Assembly: GCF_902459725.1 (NCBI RefSeq)
Contig: NZ_CABPSH010000001.1
Location: 829,218 to 893,217, forward strand
Reading direction: 5' to 3'
From: Pandoraea eparura
GTDB taxonomy: Bacteria > Pseudomonadota > Gammaproteobacteria > Burkholderiales > Burkholderiaceae
DNA: 64,000 nt
Shown piece by piece: positions 1 through 11,362 of this stretch. A program made the position numbers and the translations under genes. The notes beneath the pieces were generated by a model. It worked only from the letters and a program-made list of their open reading frames with translations. It ran no database searches and was not told the DNA's origin. Each line of letters starts with the position of its first letter. The first letter of the stretch is position 1.

Positions 1-215
1 CCACGCGTGTCGTCGACCCCACCGGGTGCGGCGATGCCTTCCGTGGCGGATTGCTATACGGTATCGACAAGGGCCTCGACTGGCCGACCACCGGCCGCCT
101 GGCCAGTCTGATGGGTTCGCTCAAGATTGCCGAGCAGGGCCCGCAGACTTACGCGCCGACGCGCGCCGAGATCGACGCACACTTCGAAGCCGCGTTTGGC
201 TACCGCTTTGCATGA
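1..215 (+). CDS. PfkB-family carbohydrate/nucleoside kinase, C-terminal end (partial)
   Basis: This is the 3' end of a gene cut by the left edge; codons begin at base 3 and the stop is TGA at 213-215, leaving 70 residues. The visible segment starts with RVVDPTGCGDAFRGG, the second PfkB/ribokinase signature. Its GxGD aspartate is the catalytic base that helps transfer phosphate from ATP to a sugar or nucleoside hydroxyl. The Cys variant (GCGD rather than GAGD) occurs in adenosine kinase-like members of the family, so adenosine kinase is the likeliest role, but the substrate cannot be read from this fragment. The lipoprotein gene starts 20 bp downstream on the same strand. Confidence 0.85.
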   Translation, partial: TRVVDPTGCGDAFRGGLLYGIDKGLDWPTTGRLASLMGSLKIAEQGPQTYAPTRAEIDAHFEAAFGYRFA

Positions 216-234
216 CTTGAGGAACGACACAACC

Positions 235-714
235 ATGGCACGACTGACCACATCGCTCATCCTTCTCACCGCCGCCGCGTCGCTCTCGCTGTCCGCCTGC
301 ACGGCGTTCGGCCCGAGCAATTCCGCGAGCGTCTACAGCAGCCGCCAGGCGCAGCGCGAGCAAGTCGTGCGCATGGGGACGGTCGAATCGGTGCGCCCGG
401 TCACGATCGATAGCAGCAACGGCGATCCGGGCATTCTCGGCGTGGTGGGTGGCGGTGCGCTGGGCGCCGTCGGCGGCAGTGCCATCGGTGGCGGTCGCGG
501 GTCGATCGCCACGGGCATCATCGGCGGTCTGTTGGGTGCCGTGGCTGGCCAGGCCGTCGAAAACCGCATGAGCAAGAAAGCGGGCCTGGAGATCACCGTG
601 CGACTCGACAACGGCGAGCTGCGCGCGATCACGCAGGATGCCGACGAAGCATTCCAGCCGGGGCAGCGCGTGCGTCTGCTCTCGAGCGGCGGCGTCACGC
701 GTGTGACGCACTGA
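235..714 (+). CDS. SlyB-like glycine-zipper outer-membrane lipoprotein
   Basis: The product has 159 residues. It has a lipoprotein signal peptide with lipobox LSAC (acylated Cys at about residue 22), so it is probably anchored in the outer membrane. Residues about 64-106 are very Gly-rich with a GxxxG pattern (GALGAVGGSAIGGG, then GGLLGAVAG), the glycine-zipper 2TM domain of SlyB/PcpY-type proteins. The last 50 residues form a small soluble domain (ITVRLDNGELRAI, then GQRVRLL). The ATG at 235 was chosen over upstream starts because it begins exactly at the signal peptide and follows a GAGGAA element. Family members are linked to envelope integrity; a specific role is not visible. Confidence 0.85.
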   Translation: MARLTTSLILLTAAASLSLSACTAFGPSNSASVYSSRQAQREQVVRMGTVESVRPVTIDSSNGDPGILGVVGGGALGAVGGSAIGGGRGSIATGIIGGLLGAVAGQAVENRMSKKAGLEITVRLDNGELRAITQDADEAFQPGQRVRLLSSGGVTRVTH

Positions 715-726
715 GCGAGCAAGAAA

Positions 727-762
727 AAACCCGCTGCGACGATGACTCATCACAGCGGGTTT
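727..762. terminator. Bidirectional terminator between lipoprotein and histone-like genes
   Basis: A perfect 10-bp inverted repeat (AAACCCGCTG / CAGCGGGTTT) with a 16-nt loop lies between two convergent genes. An A-run precedes the stem (a U-run for minus-strand transcripts) and TTT follows, so it can serve both genes. Confidence 0.75.
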
Positions 763-828
763 CGGATCGAGTAGGCCTACTCGATCAAACGGCACTCACG
801 TGCCTTGGTTCCTGCATCGGCAATCGAA

Positions 829-1437
829 TTACGGACGGCTGCCGGTCGGGAACGGCCATGCCGCTGCCGGGTTCAGCGCCGTCTTCGGTGCTGCTGCCGG
901 TGCTGCAGCCGGGGCTGCGGCAGGCTTGGCGGCAGGCTTGGCGGCAGCCTTCTTCACGGCCGGCTTCTTCGCCGCCGCAGCAGGCTTCTTCGCCGCCGGC
1001 TTCTTCGCCGCAACCTTCTTCACTGCCGCCTTCTTGGCCGCCGGCTTCTTGGCAGCGACCTTCTTCACTGCGGCCTTCTTGGCGACCGGCTTCTTGGCAG
1101 CGACCTTCTTGACTGCGGCCTTCTTGGCAACCGGCTTCTTGGCGGCAACCTTCTTCACCGCCGCCTTCTTGGCGACCGGCTTCTTGGCGGCAACCTTCTT
1201 CACCGCTGCCTTCTTGGCGACCGGCTTCTTGGCGGCAACCTTCTTCACCGCAACCTTCTTGGCTGCCGGCTTCTTGGCGGCGACCTTCTTCGCTGCCGGC
1301 TTCTTGGCGGCCACAGCCTTCTTCGCGACCGGCTTCTTGGCGGCCACAGGCTTCTTGGCGGCGGCAGCCTTCTTCGCTACCGGCTTCTTGGCAACAGCCT
1401 TCTTGGCTGCGGGTTTTTTCTTAGCAGTAGTAGCCAT
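829..1437 (-). CDS. Histone H1-like Ala/Lys-rich DNA-binding protein (HctB/AlgP type)
   Basis: The product has 202 residues and is almost entirely Ala, Lys, Pro and Val. It is built from KKPVAKKA and KKVAAKK blocks with no globular domain, resembling eukaryotic H1 tails, chlamydial HctB and Pseudomonas AlgP. Such proteins bind DNA non-specifically and are thought to help compact the nucleoid. A GTG directly precedes the ATG at 1437; the ATG is preferred because AAGGAG lies 7 nt upstream of it. About 45-bp DNA repeats encode the middle of the protein, so its length probably varies between strains. The last ~15 residues lose the repeat pattern. It is a single gene convergent with the lipoprotein. 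Confidence 0.9.
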   Translation of the reverse strand: MATTAKKKPAAKKAVAKKPVAKKAAAAKKPVAAKKPVAKKAVAAKKPAAKKVAAKKPAAKKVAVKKVAAKKPVAKKAAVKKVAAKKPVAKKAAVKKVAAKKPVAKKAAVKKVAAKKPVAKKAAVKKVAAKKPAAKKAAVKKVAAKKPAAKKPAAAAKKPAVKKAAAKPAAKPAAAPAAAPAAAPKTALNPAAAWPFPTGSRP

Positions 1438-2154
1438 CACTTTGCTCCTTAACGTGAGAGATCACTCAAACAAAACCACCTGAGAAGGAAACCCGACCAC
1501 CATGCGGCGAACCGCCGGCGAGCGGGCTATTCATCGGCGTACGCATCGGACTTCGACGGCTTACGCTAATGAATTCGGCGCTGCGCGCATGACGCTGACC
1601 GTGAGTGGTCACGCGCGCAAAAAAATTGCCGGCGACATTGCCGCCAGCAATTCGATTGTCTTGAGAAAGGGGATTCGCCAGATTCTTCGGGGGGTAGCTT
1701 GCCTGTCCCGTCATCGGGAGGGAGGAGATTGCGATAGCGGATAAGCGATACTGCTTGCTATGCACCAAGGTTTTTACGCTCCGTAACTACCAGCTCTCTG
1801 TCGCGGGAGGAAAGCAATGTGCTTTCGTGTGTTCATCGAGACTGCAATTTATTTGAGCGAATCATAATTCTTTTGTGATGCGATGTTAATACTTTGCGCG
1901 TAAAAAATCGCACAACGTTCGCAACGAAGAAGTCAATCTGTTGTATTTGATGCACATGGCATTCGCATATCGAGGCATGCGAAGCGAGCGTGACGACGTG
2001 CGAGACAGGAGGATGTGCGTGACCTGCGCCTTCTCTTTGACTTCTCTTGCTGGCGCGCCCTCGTGCTGCGCACGCTCACACCATCCTCTCGAAACCCGCA
2101 TGGATACTGGCTTTGCAGCCAGCATCCAAATTTCACTTCCTGCTCGATCCGCGC
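1438..2154. other. Long intergenic region between nrdB and the histone-like gene
   Basis: About 715 bp with no convincing gene. Open frames here lack recognisable domains and good ribosome sites. The middle (about 1840-1960) is clearly more A+T-rich than the surroundings and probably holds the histone-gene promoter, but I could not fix a -35/-10 pair. An imperfect hairpin lies at 2101-2128 (listed separately). Confidence 0.6.
2101..2128 (-). terminator. Possible nrdB terminator hairpin
   Basis: The stem TGGATACTGGCT / AGCCAGCATCCA (one A-C mismatch) has a 4-nt loop and lies 27 bp beyond the nrdB stop codon. No strong U-run follows on the minus strand, so factor-independent termination is uncertain. 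Confidence 0.45.
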
Positions 2155-3297
2155 TCAGTCCCAGCTCAGCGCGCCACCGGTCTGGTACTCGATCACTCGC
2201 GTTTCGAAGAAGTTGCGCTCCTTCTTCAGATCGATCATCTCGCTCATCCACGGGAACGGATTCTCTTCGTTCGGATAGAGCGCCTCGAGACCAATTTGGG
2301 AACAGCGACGGTTCGCGATGAAGCGCAGATAGCTCTTGAACATGCCCGCGTTCAAACCGAGCACGCCGCGCGGCATCGTATCTTCAGCGTAGCGATACTC
2401 CAGCTCGACCGCCTTCTTGAACAGCTCGCGAATCTCTTCGCGGAACTCCGGCGTCCACAGGTTCGGGTTTTCCAGCTTTACCTGGTTGATCAGATCGATG
2501 CCGAAGTTGCAGTGCATCGACTCGTCGCGCAGGATGTACTGATATTGCTCTGCAGCACCGGTCATCTTGTTCTGACGACCCAGCGCGAGGATCTGCGTGA
2601 AGCCGACGTAGAAGAACAGACCTTCCATGATGCAGGCGAACACGATGAGCGAGCGCAACAGCTTCTGATCGGCTTCCTGGGTGCCGGTCTGGAACGACGG
2701 GTCCGCCACCACTTCAATGAACGGCAGCAGGAATTCGTCCTTGTCGCGAATCGACGGCACTTCGTGATACGCGTTGAAGATCTCGCCTTCGTCCAGCCCC
2801 AGGCTCTCGACGATGTACTGATAGGCGTGCGTGTGGATCGCCTCTTCGAAGGCCTGGCGCAGCAGGAACTGGCGGCACTCCGGTGCGGTGATGTGGCGAT
2901 AGGTGCCCAGCACGATGTTGTTCGCCGCAAGCGAGTCGGCCGTCACGAAGAAGCCGAGATTGCGCTTGATGATGCGGCGCTCGTCTTCGGTCAGACCGTT
3001 CGGGTCTTTCCACAGGGCGATGTCGCGCGACATGTTGATTTCCTGCGGCATCCAGTGGTTCGCGCAACCGGCCAGATACTTTTCCCAGGCCCACTTGTAC
3101 TTGAAGGGCACCAGTTGATTCACATCCGTCGTGCCGTTGATCACGCGCTTGTCGGAGGCGCTCACGCGACGTGTCGACTGCGAGGCGATCACACTCGGGG
3201 TTTCCCCTTGCGAGGCAAGCAGGTTCGACGCCGCGGCCGGGGTAGCGATGGGGGCAGCCGATTTGGCCGTGGTGGTGTCTTCTTCCCAGTTCAGCAT
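2155..3297 (-). CDS. nrdB: Class Ia ribonucleoside-diphosphate reductase, beta subunit
   Basis: The 380-residue small subunit of aerobic ribonucleotide reductase carries the di-iron centre and tyrosyl radical that start NDP reduction in NrdA. All metal ligands are visible with the spacing of the E. coli enzyme: Asp121, Glu152, His155, Glu225, Glu259 and His262. Tyr159 sits four residues after His155, as the radical tyrosine should. The C-terminus ([16 protein letters not shown]) is the tail expected to dock on NrdA. The first ~50 residues are a low-complexity Ala/Ser/Thr extension. It is separated from nrdA by an opposite-strand gene and has its own pair of NrdR boxes about 300 bp upstream. 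Confidence 0.97.
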   Translation of the reverse strand: MLNWEEDTTTAKSAAPIATPAAASNLLASQGETPSVIASQSTRRVSASDKRVINGTTDVNQLVPFKYKWAWEKYLAGCANHWMPQEINMSRDIALWKDPNGLTEDERRIIKRNLGFFVTADSLAANNIVLGTYRHITAPECRQFLLRQAFEEAIHTHAYQYIVESLGLDEGEIFNAYHEVPSIRDKDEFLLPFIEVVADPSFQTGTQEADQKLLRSLIVFACIMEGLFFYVGFTQILALGRQNKMTGAAEQYQYILRDESMHCNFGIDLINQVKLENPNLWTPEFREEIRELFKKAVELEYRYAEDTMPRGVLGLNAGMFKSYLRFIANRRCSQIGLEALYPNEENPFPWMSEMIDLKKERNFFETRVIEYQTGGALSWD

Positions 3298-3837
3298 AGG
3301 GTCTCAGTCCGTTCAGGTTGATGCGATGCACGCGCGCGCATCGCCGAAGTGACAGATCAGCCGTTCGCGTGCGAAGGCTGACGATAAATTTGCGATTCGA
3401 CGACCGGCAAGCGATCACCGGAAGCACGAAGTCCACCGGGAGCATTGCCGTATTTCGGGGGTGATGCAGATGCGCAATGGCGCAGTTTTGAACAACAACG
3501 CCGACGCGAGAGCCGCAACAACATCATGACCTCCCGACGTCGAATTGAATGCCTCCAATTTAGCACAATTACGTCACTCGTTCCAGCACGCAACACTACA
3601 TCTAGTGCCGCACTGCACGATAACCACTATACCTAGTGTTTACCGGCACTCCCGCCGGCCTGGCAGCCAGCCTTGCGGGACCGGCATCTTGCCACGAAAC
3701 GGCGCCGCGCGACAGCGATGATGGTGCGTCGACGGGGGCGCGGCGTCACATTGGCGTATCCTGTCGCGACGGCGGACCGGAACGACAGACTCCGGCGCGC
3801 GCCCCCTCGGAAAACGTCGATGAAGGAGAGTCCGACG
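3298..3837. other. Divergent intergenic region upstream of nrdB and the epimerase gene
   Basis: About 540 bp without a credible gene. It holds two NrdR-type boxes (3593-3639) and therefore probably the nrdB promoter, which would give nrdB an untranslated leader of roughly 300 nt. Nothing else is recognisable. Confidence 0.65.
3593..3639 (-). promoter_or_regulatory. Tandem NrdR boxes of nrdB
   Basis: Two 16-bp near-palindromes fit the NrdR consensus (ACACWATATATWGTGT): ACACTACATCTAGTGC at 3593-3608 and CCACTATACCTAGTGT at 3624-3639. They are 31 bp apart start to start, three helical turns, the usual arrangement for the ATP/dATP-sensing repressor NrdR. On the minus strand the distal box contains TATAGT, a plausible -10 element, so repressor binding would block transcription toward nrdB. 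Confidence 0.85.
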
Positions 3838-4800
3838 ATGACATTCGCAGGCGCCGACAACGCACCGGGAACGGCAGGCTCGCCGGGGCCGACACCGCGC
3901 ACCCTCACCCCCGCCAAACCGATCCGCTTGTCCAACGGCTCGCTCGTGGCCGAGATTCAACCGGGCTGCGGTGCACGGCTCGCACGACTCGCTCGCCACG
4001 ACACACACGGCGATGTCTTCGACTACCTCGTCCCGCTCGGCAGCGAACCGTTCGCGTCGGACGAATGGCCGAAGGCCGGTGCCTTTCCGATGCTGCCGTA
4101 TACCAATATGTTGCGCGACGACACACTGCACTGGCGGGGCCGCACGATCCTCGTTCGCGAAACACCGGCGGCATCGAGTTCGCTGCACGGCTGGGGGCTG
4201 CGTCGCGAGTGGGACGTCGTCGACGAAAGCCCGCACTGTTGCGTGCTGCAGCTCGACAGTCCCGCACAACCGGAATGGCCCTGGCACTATCAGGCGTACC
4301 TCTCGGTGACGCTCGACGAACTGGGCGTCGACATGCAACTGTCGATCACCAATCTCTCGGCGCAGGACATGCCTACCGGACTCGGCATGCATCCTTACTT
4401 CCAATGGCCGGCCGGCGCGCGATTGACGTTCGCCTCGGAGGCGATCTGGCGCTCGCCGTCCGAGGAGATTCGTTGGCCGAGCGAGCAGCGCGTGCACGTC
4501 GGCGAGATCGAAGTGGTGTCGGTGGGCGGCGGACTCGATACCGGCGGGCGGTCCACCTGGTTCGCCGAGGTGCCGGTCGAGTCAGGCCGATTCGACGCGC
4601 GCATCGACTACGCCGGCGGTCTGCGCTCGGCCACGGTGCGCAGCAGCGATGCCACCTGGCTCGTGATCCACTCGCCTGCCGGACGTCCCTACCTCTGCCT
4701 GGAACCGTCGACGCACCGGGTCGGCGAGTTCGACGACGATCACGCCGTGGTCTCGCACGGGCAGACGCTCGAACTGTCGATGCGCATCGATCTGACCTGA
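3838..4800 (+). CDS. Aldose 1-epimerase family protein (GalM-like)
   Basis: The product has 320 residues with the galactose-mutarotase fold. His117 (SLHGWG), His185 (GLGMHPYF) and Glu289 (CLEPST) match the catalytic His/His/Glu set of aldose 1-epimerases, which interconvert alpha and beta anomers of free sugars. There is no signal peptide, so it should be cytoplasmic. Several in-frame starts exist; the ATG at 3838 follows GAAGGAGAG at the right distance. The gene stands alone on the plus strand between nrdB and nrdA and converges on nrdA. The sugar substrate is not evident. Confidence 0.88.
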   Translation: MTFAGADNAPGTAGSPGPTPRTLTPAKPIRLSNGSLVAEIQPGCGARLARLARHDTHGDVFDYLVPLGSEPFASDEWPKAGAFPMLPYTNMLRDDTLHWRGRTILVRETPAASSSLHGWGLRREWDVVDESPHCCVLQLDSPAQPEWPWHYQAYLSVTLDELGVDMQLSITNLSAQDMPTGLGMHPYFQWPAGARLTFASEAIWRSPSEEIRWPSEQRVHVGEIEVVSVGGGLDTGGRSTWFAEVPVESGRFDARIDYAGGLRSATVRSSDATWLVIHSPAGRPYLCLEPSTHRVGEFDDDHAVVSHGQTLELSMRIDLT

Positions 4801-4848
4801 GCACCCGGTGGCGGGAGCACCGTCGCCCCGTCTGCGCACCAGAAGCGC

Positions 4849-4890
4849 TTGGGGCCAGTGCCGAGGCGCAAACCTCGGGACTGGCCCCAA
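4849..4890. terminator. Large hairpin between convergent epimerase gene and nrdA
   Basis: A long inverted repeat, TTGGGGCCAGT with ACTGGCCCCAA enclosing an inner CCGAGG/CCTCGG stem, lies between the two converging stop codons. It is probably a bidirectional terminator, although the U-run is poor. Confidence 0.65.
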
Positions 4891-4912
4891 TCTCACCGCA
4901 AGCGGATTACGC

Positions 4913-7864
<2,952 letters not shown>

Positions 7865-8239
7865 GTAAAAACTCCCGTTCCAATGAGATGGTGCTGTTAG
7901 CGCGTTCTTACCAGGGTTACGGCCGGCAAAAATACGCCCTTGGGGCGCCGATGGAGCGAAGTGCTGGATACCGCACGACCGACGGACGGCCAAGGGTTCA
8001 GGTGTCCGCTGCACGGCTTTGCTGCAGTGCCGCCCCGCAAAAACGCCGCAGGAAAAGCACGGTATTGATGGCTATTGCATTCTGCGCCGATCTCGACATC
8101 AACCACTAGATGTAGTGGTCGGCGCTGGAATTGGCACTAAGTATAGTGGAGATGACGCACTCCGCAAACCCAAAAATTTCTCTCGCCGGGAAGGCCCGTG
8201 GCGTCGCCGTGTCAAGCAAAACCTGTCCCGGGATGGGGA
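7865..8239. other. nrdA leader and promoter region
   Basis: About 375 bp without a gene, between nrdA and the 3' end of ampD. It carries the nrdA promoter with two NrdR boxes (8103-8149) and a leader of roughly 270 nt. No riboswitch or small ORF with a good ribosome site was recognised in the leader. Confidence 0.65.
8103..8167 (-). promoter_or_regulatory. nrdA promoter with tandem NrdR boxes
   Basis: Box A CCACTAGATGTAGTGG (8103-8118) and box B GCACTAAGTATAGTGG (8134-8149) lie 31 bp apart, exactly as at nrdB. Read on the minus strand, box B holds TATACT (8140-8145) and a TTGCGG lies 16 bp upstream (8162-8167), giving a reasonable sigma-70 promoter with its -10 inside the operator. Boxes of this kind bind NrdR, which represses ribonucleotide reductase genes. 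Confidence 0.85.
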
Positions 8240-8839
8240 CTATTCGGCCGGCTGAAACGGCAGCGCTTCCGCGCTCAGCGCTGCCATCCGGCGCAATCGC
8301 TGCCACTCGAAGTGCGGCCCCGGATCAGTCTTCCGCCCCGGTGCGATATCGGCATGTCCGGCCACGGCCTGAATCGGATAATGCTCACGCAGTGCGCGCG
8401 TGAGCGCCGCCAGCGTATCGTACTGGGCTGCCGTATATGGCAGGTCGTCAGTGCCCTCCAGCTCCACGCCGATCGAAAAATCGTTGCAGCGCGTTCGTCC
8501 GTCGAACGACGATGCCCCGGCATGCCAGGCGCGCGCGTCGCACGACACGAACTGTTGCAGCGCACCATCGCGTCGCACCAGAAAGTGCGACGAAACCTGC
8601 ACGCCGCGGATCCCGTCGAAGAACGGATGCGCATCGTGATCGAGTCGATTCTGGAAGAACGCTGCGATCTCGTCGCCGCCGAATTGTCCCGGCGGCAACG
8701 AGATGTTGTGCACCACGAGCAGGTCGGTCGGCATGCCCTCCGGACGCCGGTCGAAGTTCGGCGACGGCAGCCGCTCGGCTTCGCGCACCCAACCGTCGGC
8801 GTCGAGCGTAAGCGCCGGGCCGATGTCGGACGCGTTCAT
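8240..8839 (-). CDS. ampD: 1,6-anhydro-N-acetylmuramyl-L-alanine amidase
   Basis: The 199-residue zinc amidase is of the N-acetylmuramoyl-L-alanine amidase type 2 family. It should cut the stem peptide from anhydro-muropeptides during cytoplasmic cell-wall recycling. His44 (LLVVHNIS), His162 (AGHADIAPGRK) and Asp172 (TDPGPHF) fit the zinc ligands of AmpD, and Lys170 lies at the catalytic position. There is no signal peptide, as expected for the cytoplasmic AmpD rather than a periplasmic amidase. In many Gram-negatives, loss of AmpD raises chromosomal AmpC beta-lactamase; no ampR or ampC lies in this window. Confidence 0.93.
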   Translation of the reverse strand: MNASDIGPALTLDADGWVREAERLPSPNFDRRPEGMPTDLLVVHNISLPPGQFGGDEIAAFFQNRLDHDAHPFFDGIRGVQVSSHFLVRRDGALQQFVSCDARAWHAGASSFDGRTRCNDFSIGVELEGTDDLPYTAAQYDTLAALTRALREHYPIQAVAGHADIAPGRKTDPGPHFEWQRLRRMAALSAEALPFQPAE

Positions 8840-9382
8840 GCGTCACCTCGCTGCGGCAAGGCACGCGTCATGCCGCGGTCGCACGACCGGGGCGCAAGGG
8901 CAGAACAAGCGGATGTCTGGAGCATGACGGGCACGGCGGACTCTCCCGTAGAGCGAGGGGCGCCATTGTAGCCGACTTGTCGTGACACCGCCGGCGGCAG
9001 GTCAGGCATGCCCTGCGCGCGCGGTGCAGGCAGCGCGAGGAATACGGGCAGTGCGGACGACGCGGACGACGCGGGCCAAACCGACAAAACGGACGGAACG
9101 CGATCCCGCCACGCGCGGCGGGCAGCTCGTCGACTTTCGTCGTGCCGCCAAGGGCATCCCCCAAAGAAGAAGCCCCTCGCCATACCCGGCCGAGAGGCTT
9201 CTGTGGGCGTGACCACGCCCGGGGATGGTGTCGCTCGCGTGTCGTACGACACGCCCACCATCCCGCGCCGCTCACAGGTGCGACGCTCCTGGCCGTTGCC
9301 GGCCGGTGAAACAGATCGTCTTCGCCAACCCTGTCATCGCTTTCGATACGGTGCCCTCGCTTATCGCCATGATCGCCATCGA
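8840..9382. other. Intergenic region upstream of ampD
   Basis: About 540 bp. Open frames cover it but show no domain, biased codon use or ribosome site that I trust. It contains a short GACGACGCG repeat near 9057-9075 and the terminator-like hairpin at 9175-9203. Confidence 0.5.
9175..9203 (-). terminator. Terminator-like hairpin downstream of the membrane-protein gene
   Basis: Read on the minus strand, AGAAGCCTCTCG pairs with CGAGGGGCTTCT (one bulge) and is followed by TCTTTGGG. It is about 180 bp past the stop of the gene ending at 9383. Confidence 0.45.
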
Positions 9383-9901
9383 TCAAGGAAAGGCTGGAAT
9401 GGCGGACTCCACCCCTTCCATGTGCGCTTCGGGGTGATGGGCCTTGAGCATCTCGCGAATCTCATCGACGCGACCGTCACGCACATCCACCATCAGCAGA
9501 ATCATGCCGCGCTCGAGCGGCTCGCGAAACGCCTTGAGTCGCGAGTTCGGCACCGACACGCCGATCATGCTCGACACCCAGGCGCCAAATAACGCGCCGA
9601 GCGGTGCCGTCACAATCATCAACTCCCACTGGGGGCGCGTGCCCACGATGGGGAAAAACGCGGCGACTGCACCGACTGCCAAACCACAGAACCCGCCGAT
9701 CACGAGCCCGGCTTCAGCGCCGTGCACGATATCGGACGTCTGTAGCAGGTTAGCCTCGTGCAGTCCCTCCAACTCCATTTCGTCACGTGCCATGAAGTGG
9801 ATGTGACGCTCCTCGACCCGGGAGAGCAACAAATCGCTCATCGTGCGCTGGGCACTCGCCAGATCGGGAAGAAGAAAGTACATCCGTCTGCGCATTAGCA
9901 T
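9383..9901 (-). CDS. Small two-helix membrane protein, DUF1269-like
   Basis: The product has 172 residues. An N-terminal soluble part (RRRMYFLLPDLASAQRTM) is followed by two hydrophobic segments at about 60-88 and 94-116, rich in Gly (GLVIGGFCGLAVGAVAA), and then a soluble tail with the segment LMVDVRDGRVDEIREML. This layout resembles DUF1269/COG4803-type inner-membrane proteins of unknown function. AGGAGG lies 6 nt before the ATG at 9901, a strong ribosome site. It is a single gene with no obvious partner, and I cannot assign a role. Confidence 0.75.
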   Translation of the reverse strand: MLMRRRMYFLLPDLASAQRTMSDLLLSRVEERHIHFMARDEMELEGLHEANLLQTSDIVHGAEAGLVIGGFCGLAVGAVAAFFPIVGTRPQWELMIVTAPLGALFGAWVSSMIGVSVPNSRLKAFREPLERGMILLMVDVRDGRVDEIREMLKAHHPEAHMEGVESAIPAFP

Positions 9902-10080
9902 GTTGCGCCCTCCTGTCGTCGCGCCCCTCGATGATTATTCTGTTTGTGAGTTTGTGAGCGGGGCCGGTTACTGTGTTTTAGTGCATGCAGCAGGCATGCG
10001 CAAGCCGGCGCATGCAGGTGCCATGATGGGAACGACAGGAGAATGTCGCGGCGCTGCGCGGCTTGGCCGCACAGCGGGAC

Positions 10081-10359
10081 TCAGGCGCGGGGTTCGCGCG
10101 TCAGATAGGCGTCGCGGTGTTCACCGCTGCAAAAATGCTTGCCGCCCGCGCCGGCCACGGCCTCGCTCTCGGGAAGATAGGTATCGCACTCGCTGCATCG
10201 CACCATGCGCTCGGCCGGCGGCAGCGCCTGACGCGCCGTCGTGCGCGCATCGTTCGCGCCCGGCGGGCGCATACGCTCGGTATTGCGCTTGCGCTCGTTG
10301 CTTCGCATCCACCATGTGCCAACGATCAACAGCACCAGTAACAACAGGATATTGCGCAT
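10081..10359 (-). CDS. PP0621-family small zinc-ribbon-like membrane protein
   Basis: The product has 92 residues with an N-terminal membrane anchor (NILLLLVLLIVGTWW, about 3-18), a charged linker, and a C-terminal CxxC...CxxxH cluster (Cys55, Cys58, Cys77, His81) that probably binds one zinc. This is the layout of the conserved PP0621 family of unknown function. It follows the cytochrome c assembly-type gene after 6 bp, with its ribosome site (GAGG) at that gene's stop codon, so the two are very likely co-transcribed. Confidence 0.85.
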   Translation of the reverse strand: MRNILLLLVLLIVGTWWMRSNERKRNTERMRPPGANDARTTARQALPPAERMVRCSECDTYLPESEAVAGAGGKHFCSGEHRDAYLTREPRA

Positions 10360-10365
10360 CGCGCC

Positions 10366-11250
10366 TCAAGTCTCCGTCATGCGATGCAGCACCACCTCAA
10401 GCACGAAGCGAGAACCGACATACGCCAACAACAGCGCCACAAACGACGCCAGAACCCAACGCAGCGCGACCTTGCCGCGCCACCCATAAAAATGCCGGCC
10501 CAGCAGCACCGCGCCGAACATCAGCCACGACACCACCGCGAACACGGTCTTGTGATCGATGCGCACCGCACGCCCGAACAGCGCCTCGGAGAACATCACA
10601 CCGGAGATCAGCGTCAGCGTCAGCAGCACGAACCCGGCACCGATCAGCCGGAACAACAGCTTTTCCATCGTGAGCAGCGGCGGCAGCGTCTCGAGCCAGT
10701 GCGAGAGCCAGCCAGTGGCGTCGCCGCGACGCGACGGATGCAACTGCCGCTCGGCGTAGAGCATGAGCAGCGCGTGCAGCGCGGCCAGTGCGAACAGCCC
10801 GTAAGCCATGTTGGCAATGATGAAGTGCGCCTTGAAAATCGGCTCCGCCGCAAAGCCGAGAATGCGAACATCCGGAAAAATCATCGGCAGCACGCAGGCC
10901 ACCGCGGCCACGGGCGTGACCATCAACCGCAAGCTGTCGAGCGGGAAGAAGAAACTCTCGATCCAGTAGATGCCGACCGAGAGCCACAGCATGGCCGAGA
11001 GCATGTACGCGAAACCGAAGTGCATGCTCTCGGCGCGGAAGATCGTTTGATGCAGCAACACCCCGTGCAATGCGAGCGTGACGAACAGCGAAAGCTGCAT
11101 CGGCCAGCGCGACGGCGTGCCCGCGACCGGCGCAGGCGCGACCTGCCCGCCCGCCAGTGCGAGCGCGGCGTTGCGTCGGTACCCTTGCCACGAACAAACC
11201 GCCAATCCGGCATAGAGGATGGCGGTCAGCGCATACAGTAAAATAGTCAT
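10366..11250 (-). CDS. CcsA/YpjD-type cytochrome c assembly family inner-membrane protein
   Basis: The product has 294 residues and about eight predicted membrane helices starting at residue 3 (ILLYALTAILYAGLAV). The CcsA/HemX-like core (HFIIANMAYGLFALAALHA and RIDHKTVFAVVSWLMFG) is found in cytochrome c assembly proteins. This short branch lies next to ffh in many proteobacteria and its exact role is unproven; involvement in haem handling or membrane-protein biogenesis is inference. It is divergent from ffh, 112 bp apart, and followed by the PP0621 gene. Confidence 0.85.
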   Translation of the reverse strand: MTILLYALTAILYAGLAVCSWQGYRRNAALALAGGQVAPAPVAGTPSRWPMQLSLFVTLALHGVLLHQTIFRAESMHFGFAYMLSAMLWLSVGIYWIESFFFPLDSLRLMVTPVAAVACVLPMIFPDVRILGFAAEPIFKAHFIIANMAYGLFALAALHALLMLYAERQLHPSRRGDATGWLSHWLETLPPLLTMEKLLFRLIGAGFVLLTLTLISGVMFSEALFGRAVRIDHKTVFAVVSWLMFGAVLLGRHFYGWRGKVALRWVLASFVALLLAYVGSRFVLEVVLHRMTET

Positions 11251-11362
11251 GTTTGAAGTTTACACCAGCCCATGACGGGCGCGCTGCCGTCCCCACATCC
11301 GCCCCCCACGGGCCGAACGGTGGGGCGAACGGGGCCGCTGCAGGTCTTACAGGATACGTTTC

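Noticed and set aside
800..1483. Ala/Phe/Gly-rich 227-codon frame on the plus strand
   Set aside because: It is the complement of the Lys/Ala repeat gene; the minus frame has the ribosome site and known family.
1466..1768. A 100-codon minus-strand frame upstream of the histone-like gene
   Set aside because: No ribosome site, no domain, mixed composition; more likely leader or promoter DNA.
8868..9386. A 172-codon minus-strand frame upstream of ampD
   Set aside because: Very rich in Arg, Pro and Cys with no recognisable pattern, overlapping ampD's upstream region; looks like noise.
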